Source: Streptomyces neyagawaensis
GTDB lineage: Bacteria > Actinomycetota > Actinomycetes > Streptomycetales > Streptomycetaceae
Length of the DNA: 64,000 nt
Assembly (NCBI RefSeq): GCF_023516595.1
Contig: NZ_JAMGBG010000076.1
Coordinates: 1 to 64,000, forward strand
Reading direction: 5' to 3'
A program made the translations under genes and the position numbers. Position 1 is the first letter of the stretch; the number at the start of each line of letters is the position of its first letter. Positions 55,301-63,300 of the stretch are shown piece by piece. The notes under the pieces are model-generated. The model did not search any database, was not told where the DNA came from, and worked only from the letters and a program-made list of their open reading frames with translations.

Positions 55301-56207
55301 CGCCGACCCAGGACGCCTGGTTGTTGCTGTTGCCGGTCCGGCCGTCGACACCGCCGGAGGAGTACGACAACCCGACCTGCGGCACAAGCCCGCCGGGCAC
55401 CTTGGGCACCGCCATGTCGTACGCCCAGGCGAACGAGCCGCTGCTCAGGTCCGTGTTCCAGGTCGAGGAGGCCGACAGGGACGTGGCTTTGTAGTCGCCC
55501 TTGTCGCTGCTCGCGGAGGTGGTGGCCGCGAGGACGGTCGCCGAGCCGGAGGTGAGGGAGACCGACTTCGCGGTCAGCGTCTGCTTGTCGGCGTTGTTGA
55601 CGGTCGTCACCGGCCGCGTCGTACGGCACTGCTTCTTCTGCGGCGTCGTCAGGGCGCAGGCAGGCAGTTCGACGAGGGTCAGACGGGAGGCGTAGCCGCC
55701 GCCGTAGAGACCGGCGAAGGAGGAGTAGTCGAGCCCGGCTCGGACCTTTCCGGAGCGGTGGGTGCCGCCCTCACCGGGTGTCAGGGTGAAGACGGGCCCG
55801 TCCACACCGGTCTTGCGTGCGGCCTTCCTGGACAGGACCCGGACGGTGTAGGTACCGTCCGCGGCGTCCTTGGCCCTGGTACCGCGGGTGTCCAGGGTGA
55901 GGGGGGTGCCCTTGACGCGGGTGGCGTCCTCTTGCAGGGTCACCGTCGCGGCCGTGGCCTTCGGCCAGGCCGTGGCCGGGGCCGTGGCGGGGGTGCGGGG
56001 ACCCTTCATGACCTTGCGGGGCACCGCCTTGCCCGCCGGGCCCCCGGCGACCGGCTTCTCCGCCTTCGGCAGCGCGGGCTTCTGCCACGCCTGGGCGACC
56101 GCGGGAGCACCCGCCGCCTGAATGAGGGTGCCCGTCAGCACCGCGGCCGTGGCCAGAGCCACCTGCCGCCACGGCCTGCCTGTTCTCCTGCGTGCTCTGG
56201 TAGACAT
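49353..56207 (-). CDS. Secreted Rhs/YD-repeat polymorphic toxin with Hint domain (tip type 1)
   Basis: A 2284-residue protein. It has a Sec-type signal (residues about 1-40, MSTRARRRTGRPWRQVALAT...AVAQA), an N-terminal TcB/SpvB-like region and many YD repeats forming the Rhs cage. The Rhs core is near residues 1800-1850 (EYDPDLGRFLSVDPVF, MHGYAYANNNPL). A pre-Hint linker with paired cysteines precedes a Hint autoprocessing domain that starts at Cys2029 (CNSFVPGTKVLMADGTT) and ends in VLVHN at about 2176. The last 108 residues are the toxin tip, with a histidine-rich block (RMGDHEMNSK, KFHYHQETWDW) suggesting a metal-dependent enzyme, perhaps a nuclease. ATG at 56207 has GGGAGA 11 nt upstream. 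Confidence 0.9.
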   Translation of the reverse strand: MSTRARRRTGRPWRQVALATAAVLTGTLIQAAGAPAVAQAWQKPALPKAEKPVAGGPAGKAVPRKVMKGPRTPATAPATAWPKATAATVTLQEDATRVKGTPLTLDTRGTRAKDAADGTYTVRVLSRKAARKTGVDGPVFTLTPGEGGTHRSGKVRAGLDYSSFAGLYGGGYASRLTLVELPACALTTPQKKQCRTTRPVTTVNNADKQTLTAKSVSLTSGSATVLAATTSASSDKGDYKATSLSASSTWNTDLSSGSFAWAYDMAVPKVPGGLVPQVGLSYSSGGVDGRTGNSNNQASWVGDGFDLAPGFIERSYKSCEKDGATNADGKDPGDLCWAYDNATLSLNGSGGELVPNGTNSWKLQNDDGTKVDRLHGDSDNVRSNGARDDEYWRVTTPDGTRYYFGYNRLPGWASGNETTDSTWTVPVFGNNADEPCHASTFAASWCQQGWRWNLDYVVDRRGNAVAYYYDKETNSYGRNLKAADDTPYVRGGTLDRVEYGLKSNAMYSAKAQAKVDLTSSERCIADSSTTCSSISTGSQYWYDTPWDLNCEAGTDCDNGRYSPAFFTRKRLTEVATQVYDGSGYKNVDSWKLTHRWGMADTDYQLLLDSVQRTGHDGTSSITLPKTTFAYKQLANRLDRTGDGYAPYIKSRLSTIADDSGGQIDVTYSAPVCDFDALPTPQTNTTRCFPQYIGGSSSDDPELQWFNKYVVDSVTSTDRTGGSPDQVTMYDYLDGAAWHYDDDDGMSKAKLRTWSQWRGYGHVRVRTGGQGGASAMRTQTDSYFLRGMDGDRKDPSGGTKSVSVTLGDGEGDPITDHESQAGFAYKTVTYSGPGGKVLEKTVSRPWYKETAKKVRDWGTVTANFTGTASTKSWTSLDDGEGAKWRITSGSETHDPATGLVVQSEDLGDTTTAADNQCTRTTYVAGSVPLATPARVETVAKACDATPSRPADVISDVRTAYDGGAYGAAATKGDPTRTAKLKTYNGTTAVYLESSSTFDGYGRALTTTDLTADVTVTSSGVLTRTARSGGRTTTTAYTPTSGFPTSSTVTTPPATAGDSATAQTSTTTYEALRGLPLTETDTNSKVTSYAYDALGRVTKVWLPDRTTGQTPSSEFTYTITDGKPVAVGTKTIGNSGAQDTSYTLYDGFLRPRQTQSPGPDGGTLLTDTFYDERGLTTKEFATYYVTAAPSTTLFKPADALSVETQNRYTYDGLGRVTELKAIAGNGDGGEVLGVTRTLYGGDRTTVIPPVGGTAQTAVTDARGRTTELRLLHSRSADAAYDTTSYAYSPRGELIKVTDPAGNAWTWTYDLMGRLTDTTDPDKGAGHLEYDDRSLMTTSKSPKGVLAYVYDGLGRKTEMRDNSASGTLRAKWVYDTISGAKGQLASSSRFSGGQEYKTSVVAYDRLYRPLRTSVTIPSSEGDLQGTYLSSTSYNASGTVQGIGYPKAGDLAANTVTYTYEDGTLRPIGISGPLNMTASTRYSLTGKPLQYSMAANGGKATYETNTYQWGTQRLATSRVDRQDIAGVDQLNTYKYDEAGNVLSVSDTSRSGTDNQCFTYDHLGRVTEAWAQSTTGCVATPSASTVGGPAPYWTSYTYDKVGNRLTETRHATEAGASDTKREYDYPDPGAVRPHALTSVDNTAGTVKSRDSFTYDDAGNTRTRLLADGTSQTLDWDTEGHLTKVTEPVEGGSDKVTEYLYDSEGNRLIGRTPTETTLYLGPTEITLAKGSTAPKATRYFDLGGGHTAVQANDGKISFTLADHHGTAQLSVDATTQALTQRRTLPFGGPRGTRPTSFAGTKGFVGGTIDKATGLTHLGAREYDPDLGRFLSVDPVFTADDPQQMHGYAYANNNPLTHSDPAGTEIGSKPNSCQYSLANCSKKTQKEVGYDAKSGTTDYRRGNIYKRSQAAKKYWVSANTPVSNDLDHLADDYWSPRMNGEFTDDFWYNPVYESSQKGREGTACFGREGCRQAYLYVLHGGKDVEKAKELAATYCVYNADECNEKAAAVARGNVIKDAVATAVLGYLGGAMGARPCNSFVPGTKVLMADGTTKPIEEVKTGDKILATDPETGRTTVKTVTAEITGKGRKNLVRITLSVEVDGERRTATITATDGHPFWVPALNAWADATDLTVGERLRTSTGALVEITAVDRWTRPATVHNLTVADFHTYYVLAGVTPVLVHNSTACGPAQSVRNLPEVAAPKPLKPAQVEQAWADFLGPGPYTNIHPRTGQPDPSRLVSADGRRSIRMGDHEMNSKPTKFHYHQETWDWNSVTNEWTVSNTMQRVPLGVK

Positions 56208-56271
56208 GCGCGTCTGTTTCTCCCGTTGGGTGTTGCGTATCGAGTGGCGAGCGGCGACGGACGGACGACAG

Positions 56272-56997
56272 TTACTTCGCTCCGTCGAAGTGTCGGATCT
56301 TTTCCACTTGCGCCTTGATCAGCTCGTCCGGGATTCCGGTCGGCTTCTTCCTGACCGAGGAGTTCGGCCTTTCGAAGTTGTGGAACATGGCGACCGTCGT
56401 GCCTTCCCTCAGCACCACGACCGCGTGGGGGACGCGGATCTTCACGCCGTCCGGATACGAAACGACCTCGACCAACCGAATGGAGACCGAGTCGTCCCCG
56501 TATCCTGGGTCGGGTTGCACCTCGACCTCTTCGTAGGACATTCGGCCTTCCGTGAAGTCGGTGCAGCTGTCGGCCGACTTCCTGAATTCCTGCACGACCC
56601 GTTTCGCATCGCCGATCCTGTGCGAGGCGAGGGTCATGACGGCCCCACGGCGGGCCCCTTTGCCGCTGTACGTGCGATTGATCCGCGCGTTGGCCGCATA
56701 GGCACTGCTGCTCCGCCCGAGAGTCTGGGCGATCGGACTGCACTCGACAGGCTGAGCCCTTCTCTCGGACGGGCTCGTGCTCATCGGTATGCTGCCGAAC
56801 TTCTCGCCGTCGCTTTTGTCCAACGCGACTCGATCAAGATCCGCCTCGGTCCACGGTTGACGTGAAGTGCCGTTCGCCGAAGGCGTCCCGTCGGCGGTAG
56901 CCACGCTGCCCGCTCCGGTGCTCTGCCCGCACGCACCGGTAAGACAAGCGACAATCGCCGCGGCCACCGCACGGCGGATGTACGACATGCGCATCAT
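56272..56997 (-). CDS. Hypothetical lipoprotein between the two Rhs modules
   Basis: A 241-residue protein. Its signal MMRMSYIRRAVAAAIVACL is followed by a lipobox LTGAC (Cys about 24) and a Ser/Thr/Gly linker, so it is a surface lipoprotein. The globular part (about residues 55-241) contains two more cysteines (VECSPIAQ, SADSCTDF) that could form a disulfide, and a beta-rich core (VSIRLVEVVSYPDGVKIRVP, HAVVVLREGTTVAMF). ATG at 56997 has AAAGGGA just upstream; ATGs at 56994 and 56988 are alternatives. It lies 64 bp before the first Rhs gene on the same strand. It may help display or activate the toxin or be part of immunity; no family is recognised. Confidence 0.75.
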   Translation of the reverse strand: MMRMSYIRRAVAAAIVACLTGACGQSTGAGSVATADGTPSANGTSRQPWTEADLDRVALDKSDGEKFGSIPMSTSPSERRAQPVECSPIAQTLGRSSSAYAANARINRTYSGKGARRGAVMTLASHRIGDAKRVVQEFRKSADSCTDFTEGRMSYEEVEVQPDPGYGDDSVSIRLVEVVSYPDGVKIRVPHAVVVLREGTTVAMFHNFERPNSSVRKKPTGIPDELIKAQVEKIRHFDGAK

Positions 56998-57066
56998 CGT
57001 TCCCTTTATGAAGGTCAGGTCGGGCTGCAACGCCGCTTCGTTCCCTGAAGCGGGTTGAAAAATGCA

Positions 57067-57112
57067 CCTGAGCCGCTGTGCATTCAGGGCCAACTGAATG
57101 CACAGCGGCTCA
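57067..57112 (-). terminator. Strong intrinsic terminator ending the second Rhs module
   Basis: A 20-bp perfect inverted repeat (57067-57086 / 57093-57112, arms beginning CTGAGCCGCTG) with a 6-nt loop. It is followed in the minus direction by GTGCATTTTT. It lies immediately after the zinc-ribbon gene stop and insulates it from the downstream lipoprotein gene. Confidence 0.93.
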
Positions 57113-57115
57113 GAA

Positions 57116-57334
57116 TCATTCCCTGACGGGTTCGATCTGCTCCCAATCCGTGGGAGTTCCCGGGCCCTGGTAGGGCTGGACATATTGATAGAGCGTTCCG
57201 TCCGGGGGCCCCTCGGGCGCTGCGTCACCGAGCCACACGGCATCGCATTCGTGGCAGACCCAGAGGCGACGTCCGTCGCCAGTGAATCGAAACGCTGAAA
57301 CGCGACCCACGTTGCAGGCATTGCACAGAATCAC
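57116..57334 (-). CDS. Small zinc-ribbon protein, candidate immunity for the second Rhs toxin
   Basis: A 72-residue protein with CNAC (Cys4/Cys7) and CHEC (Cys27/Cys30), a zinc-ribbon spacing, followed by an acidic tail (TDWEQIEPVRE). GTG at 57334 is preferred because GAGGGG lies 9 nt upstream; the ATG at 57343 abuts that site. It follows the Rhs stop by about 25-33 bp and ends in a strong terminator, so the pair forms one transcript end. Small zinc-ribbon proteins of this kind are frequent behind actinomycete polymorphic toxins in my recollection. The immunity role is inferred. Confidence 0.7.
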   Translation of the reverse strand: MILCNACNVGRVSAFRFTGDGRRLWVCHECDAVWLGDAAPEGPPDGTLYQYVQPYQGPGTPTDWEQIEPVRE

Positions 57335-57367
57335 GGATTGCATCCCCTCAAGGCGATTAGGAGCGAC

Positions 57368-60300
57368 CTATACCGGGTGCGCCGTGACGATCCTACTCGA
57401 ACCCTCTTCGGTAATTATCTTGACGGAAGTCTGCCCCTGTGTACCGACCGGTCTGCCCATAGGGACGATGTACTCGTCTCGTCCATTGACGGTGAGTGGC
57501 TTTCCCCTGAGCAGCCAGGCTTCATCAATGGTGTGCAAGAGATCGCGGCCGTGGCTGTTGAACTGGGTGTGAGTCACCTTCGAGGGGTCGGTCACCCCCC
57601 GATTCCCGTGTTTCAGTACGTGCCTCAGGCGGTGCCCATCGACAGAACCACGGTTGTAGATCAGACCCGCGGGCGACAACATCGATCCGTTTCCGAGCGG
57701 AGTCATGTTGAGCGGGCAGCTGCTGTTGTGAACGAGGACCGGAGTCTCACCCGCCAGCACGAAGAACGTGTGCAGCCCCGCCACCGTGAGGTTGTACGTG
57801 CGGGCCCGCTTCGTGAAGGAGCGGTTGGCCGTCACGATGACCGTGTCGCCGGTGTCGGTGAGCAGGGTCATGCCCGCGGCGAGGTCGCCCGCCTCGATCC
57901 AGTCACCCTCCGACGGGGACCAGAACGGGTGCTCGTGGGTCGCCGTGAGCTTCTCGACGCCTTCTTCGGTGGCGATCGACAGCTCGTTGAAGTGCTTGTC
58001 GTCCTCCGTGACGATCAGGCGGGTCACCTTCCGCGGGCCGGACTCGCCGGTCTCGGGATCGGTGGCCATGACCTCGTCGCCGAGCTCGATGTCCTCGATG
58101 TCCTCGGTGGTTCCGTCGGCCATGAGGACGTCCGTGCCGGCCAGGAAACACTTGCAGCCGCCCAGCGACCTGGTGACCCTTCCGCCCTTGCCGCCACCGA
58201 ACGCCATGGCGATCAGGCCCTCGATGACCTTGCCGCGCTCCCACGCCTCCGCGTCGTCGACGCACTTGGAGGCGTTGTCGAGGCAGTAGGTCGCGGCGAT
58301 CCGCTTGGCCTTGGTGTAGTCGGCGTCGGTGAGCTTGCGGCCCAGCCCCGTCAGGTAGTTGTTCGCCTTGAGGCAGGCCAGCCGGCCGAAGCACGCCTGA
58401 CCGTGGCTGCCGTCGTCCTGGATGATCGGCGTGCTCCAGTAGTCGCCGTCCGGTGCGCGACCGCTCGGCGAGTACTCCGAGAACCAGGCGTCGAGGTTGT
58501 CCTGGTCGGACGTGGTCGGCGCGTGCTGCGAGATCCACACGCTGTCGTCGTTGCTGCTCTTCTTCGTGGTGCTCTTCGTAGTGGTCTTGGACGCGCCCTC
58601 GTACCCGTCCGCCGTCGGCCAGCCCTTGCCGTCGTTGCAGCTGTCGCACCACAGGCCGGTCGGGTCCGAGAACGTCACCGGGTTGTTGTTGCTGTAGGTG
58701 TAGCCGTGCATCTGCTGCGCGTCGGTCAGGTCCATCACCGGGTCGACGCTGATGAAACGGCCGATCGACGGGTCGTACTCACGGGCCCCGATGTGCGTGA
58801 GGCCGGTGACCTTGGTGTCGTCGGTGCCGCCGACGAAGCCCTTGGTGCCGGGCCAGTTCGCCGGCTGGTTGCCGCGGGGGCCGCCGAACGGCAGGGTGCG
58901 GCGCTGGGTGAGCTGCTGAGTGGCCGTGTCGACGGCCAGCTGGGACGTGCCGTGGTGGTCGGCCAGGGTGATCGAGACGCTGCCGTCGTCCTTCTGGACG
59001 CCCTGGTGGCCGCCGCCGAGGTCGAAGTAGCGGGTGGCCTTGGCCGTGGAGGAGCCCTTGGCCAGGGTGATCTCGGTGGAGCCGAGGTAGAGCGTGGTCT
59101 CGGTGGGGGTGCGGCCGATCAGGCGGTTGCCCTCGGTGTCGTAGAGGTACTCCGTGACCTTGCTGCCGCCGCCCTCGACGGGCTCGGTCACCTTGGCGAG
59201 ATGGCCCTCGGCGTCCCAGATGAGGGTCTGGGTGTCGCCGTTCAGCGTGCGGGTCTCGGTGTTGCCGGTCTCGTCGTAGCCGTAGCTGTCCTTCGCCGTG
59301 CCCGTCGCGTCGGTCGTGACGACCGACTTCAGGGTGTGGGGCTGCGCGGCGCCCGGGTCCGGGTAGTCGTAGGCCCTCTTGGTGTCCTTGGCCGTGTCTC
59401 CGGTGGTGTCGTGGATCGTCTCGTGCTGCCGGTTGCCCACCTTGTCGTAGGTGTAGGAGTGCCAGTACGGGGCGGGGCCGCCGAGGACACCCGCGCTGGG
59501 CGCGGTCGCGCAGCCGGTGGCGGACTGCGCCCACGCCTCGGTCATGCGCCGCAGGTAGTCGTAGGTGAAGCACTGGGTGTCGGTGCCGGAGCGGGAGACG
59601 TCCGACACGGACAGCACGTTGCCCGCCTCGTCGTAGCGGAAGGTGTTGTGCTGGTCGACGCCCGCGACGTCCTCACGGTCCACCCGGGAGGTGGCCAGGC
59701 GTTGGGTGCCCCACTCGTAGGTGTTGGTCGCCCAGATCTTCTTGCCGCCGCTGTTCGACAGCCCGTACTGCAGCGGCTTACCCGTGAGGCTGTAGCTGGT
59801 GGTGGACTTCAGGCCCTGGCTGCCGTCGACGCCGGTCAGGCGCTGGGTCTCGTCCTCGTAGGTGAAGGCCACCGTCGCCGCCGGCAGGGAGCCGGCCTTC
59901 GGGTAGCCGACGCCCTGCACCGTGCCCGACACGTTGTACGTCGTCGAGGAGAGGTAGGTGCCCTGGAGGGCGCCCTCGGAGGCCGGGACGGTGACGGAGG
60001 TGCGCAGCGGACGGTACAGGCGGTCGTAGGCGACGACCTTGGTGCTGTAGGCGTTACCACCGCTGTAGCGGATGGACTCCGCGAGCTGCCCCTTGGCGCC
60101 GCTGACCGTGTCGTACACCCACTTGGCGCGCAGGGCGCCACCGGAGGAGCCCTCGCGGATCTCGGTGCGGCGGCCGAGGTTGTCGTAGCCGTACCAGAGG
60201 GCGGGGGACTCGGCGTCGGGGCGGGCGTCGTCGGTCGTGGTGATCCGGCCCCGGTCGTCGTACGCGCTGAAGGTGGTGCCCTTGTCCGGGTCGACTGCCT

Positions 60301-63300
60301 TGGTCTGCCGGCCCAGCAGGTCGTACTGGTACTCCCACGTGTTGCCGGCCGGGTCGGTGACCTTCTCCAGCTTGCCGCCAGCCGTGTAGCCGTACTTGGT
60401 GGTGTCGTACGCGGCGGTCGCGCTGCGGCTGTGGTGTCGGCGCAGCTCGGACAGCCGGCCGCGGGCGTCGGTGACCTGGGTGGTGGCGATGCCTCCGACG
60501 GGCGGGACGACCGTGGTGCGGTCGCCGCCGTACAGGGTCTTCGTGACGCCGAGGACCGCTCCGCCGTCACCGTTCCCGGCGAGCTGCTTCATCTCGGTCT
60601 GCCGTCCCAGACCGTCGTAGGCGTACCGGTTCTGCGTCTCCACGCTGAGCGCGTTCTCGGGCTTGAACAGGGTGGTGGACGGTGCGACGTCCGCGTAGTA
60701 GCTCGCGAACTCCTTGCTGACCAGGCCTCGTTCGTCGTAGAAGGTGTCGGCCAGCAGGCTCCCGCCGTCCGGGCCGGGTTCCTGGGTCTGACGCCGGCGG
60801 AGGAAGCCGTCGTACAGGACGTAGGAGGTGCGCTGCGCTCCGCCGTTGCCGAGCGTCTTGGTGCCGACCGCGGCCGGCTTGCCGTCGGCGATGGTGTACG
60901 TGAACTCGAAGGACGGCGTCTGGCCGGTGCTCCGGTCGGCCAGCCACACCTTGGAGGAGCGGCCCAGCGCGTCGTAGGCGAGGTGGGTGACCTTGGTGTT
61001 GGTGTCGGTCTGGGTCAGCGGCTGACCGCGGAGGATGTCGTACGTGGTCGTCGAGGAGAGCGCCGTGGTCGCGTCACCCGCGGTGGCCGGCGGCGAGGTC
61101 ACCTTCGTGCTGGTGGCGAACCCGGTGGCCGGCGAGTAGGCGGTCGTGGTCGTACGGCCGTCGCCGCGGGCCGTACGGGTGAGGACCCCGGTGGCGGTGA
61201 CCTTCACGTCGGCGGTCAGGTCCGTGCTGGTCAGCGGGCGGGCGTAGGAGTCGAAGGTGGCCCCGGACTCCAGGTAGACCGCGGTGGTGCCGTCGTACTT
61301 CTTCAGTACGGCGGTCGCGGTCAGATCGCCCTTGGTGGGGGCCGCGCCGTAGGTGCCGCCGTCGTAGGCGGAGCGCACGTCGGAGATGACGTCGGCGGGA
61401 CGGCTGACCGTCGCGCCACAGGACTTGGCGACCGTCTCCACGCGGGAGGGGAAGTTCAGGATGTTGTCGGTGGTGTTGGTGGCGTAGGTGGTGGTCGTGC
61501 AGGTGTTGTCGGTGGCCGTGGCGTTGTCGCCGCTGTCGTCGACCTGCGTGACGCGGCCCGCCGCGGTGTCGTGGGTGGTGGCGAGGGAGGTGGTCCGCCA
61601 GGAGGCGCCGGCACCGTCGTCGAGCGAGGTGAAGGTCTTGGTGTGGCCGGTGCCGGTGAGGTTGGCCGTCACCGTGCCCCAGTCGCGGGTCTTCTTCGCC
61701 GTCTCGTGGTGCCAGGGGCGGTTGACCGTCTTGGCCAGGACCTTGCCGCCCGGACCCGAGAAGGCCACGGTCTTGTAGGCGAAGCCGGCCGCCGACTCGT
61801 GGTCGGTGATCGGGTCGCCCTCGCCCTCGCCGAGGGAGACGCTCACGGACCTGGTGCCGCCGGAGCGGTCCTTGCGGTCGCCGTCCATACCGCGCAGGAA
61901 GTACGTGTCCTCCTGCGTCCTCATCGCGGAGGCGCCGCCCTGGCCGCCGGTCTGGACGCGGACATGCCCGTAACCGCGCCACTGCGACCAGGTCTTGTGC
62001 TTCTCCTTGGTCAGCCCGTCGTCATCGTCGAAGTGCCAGGCCGCGCCGTCCTTGTAGTCGTAGGTGATGACCTGGTCGGGGGAGCCGCCCGTGCGGTCGG
62101 TCGCGGTGACGGAGTCGACCACGTACTTGTTGAACCACTGCAGTTCGGGATCGGCGGTGGAACTGCCGCCGATGTACTGCGGGAAGCAGCGGGTGGTGTT
62201 GGTCTGCGGTGTGGGCAGCGCGGCCGCGTCACAGACCGGCGCCGAGTAGTTCACGTCGGTCTGGCCGCCGGACTCGTCGGCGATCGTGGACAGCCGGGAC
62301 TTGATGAAGGGGGCGTAGCCGTCGCCGGTCCTGTCGAGGCGGTTGGCGAGCTGCTTGTAGGCGAAGGTGGTCTTCGGCAGGGTGATCGCCGGGGTGGCGG
62401 TGTGACCCGTGCGCTGGATGGAGTCGAGCAGCAGCTGGTAGTCGGTGTCGGCCATGCCCCAGCGGTGCGTCAGCTTCCAGGAGTCGACGTCCTTGTAGGC
62501 GCTGCCGTCGTAGACCTGGGTGGCGACCTGCGTGAGCCGCTTGCGGGTGAAGTACACCGGGGAGTACCGGCCCGCGTCGCAGTCGGTGCCCGCGTCGCAG
62601 TTCAGGTCCCAGGGGGTGTCGTACCAGTAGGCGGCGTCGTTGGCGATGGAGTCGCAGTTGGTCCGCGCGTCCGGGATGCAGCGCTCGCTGTTGGTGAAGT
62701 CGGCCTTGGCCAGTGCCTTCGCCGAGTACATGGCATTGGACTTCAGTCCGTACTCGATGCGGTCGAGCGTGCCGCCGCGTACGTAGCGGGTGTCGTCGGC
62801 GGCCTTCAGGTTGCGGCCGTAGGAGTTGGTCTCCTTGTCGTAGTAGTACGCGACCGCGTTGCCGCGCGCGTCGACGACGTAGTCGAGGTTCCAGCGCCAG
62901 CCCTGCTGGCACCAGGACGCGGCGAACGTGGAGGCGTGGCAGGGCTCGTCGGCGTTGTTGCCGAAGACCGGCACCGTCCACGTCGAGTCCGTGGTCTCCT
63001 TGCCGTCCGCCCACCCCGGCAGACGGTTGTAGCCGAAGTAGTAGCGGGTGCCGTCCGGGGCGGTGACCCGCCAGTACTCGTCGTTGCGTGCGCCATTGCC
63101 GCGCACGTTGTCGGCGGCCCCGTAGATCCGGGCGACCCTCGTCCCGTCGTCCTTCTTCAGCTTCCAGGAGTTGGTGCCGTCGGGGACCAGCTCACCGGCC
63201 TTGCCGTTGAAGTTGAGGAAGGCGTTGTCGTAGGCCCAGCACAGATCGCCCGGCTTGCCACCGTCGGCGTTCTCCGCGCCGTCGTCGTCGCACTGCTTGT

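Noticed and set aside
49353..56207. Treating the Hint domain of the Rhs protein as a splicing intein
   Set aside because: It lies at the C-terminal end just before the tip and ends in VLVHN with no mini-extein host protein following. This fits the known pre-toxin Hint autoprocessing domains and not a spliced intein.
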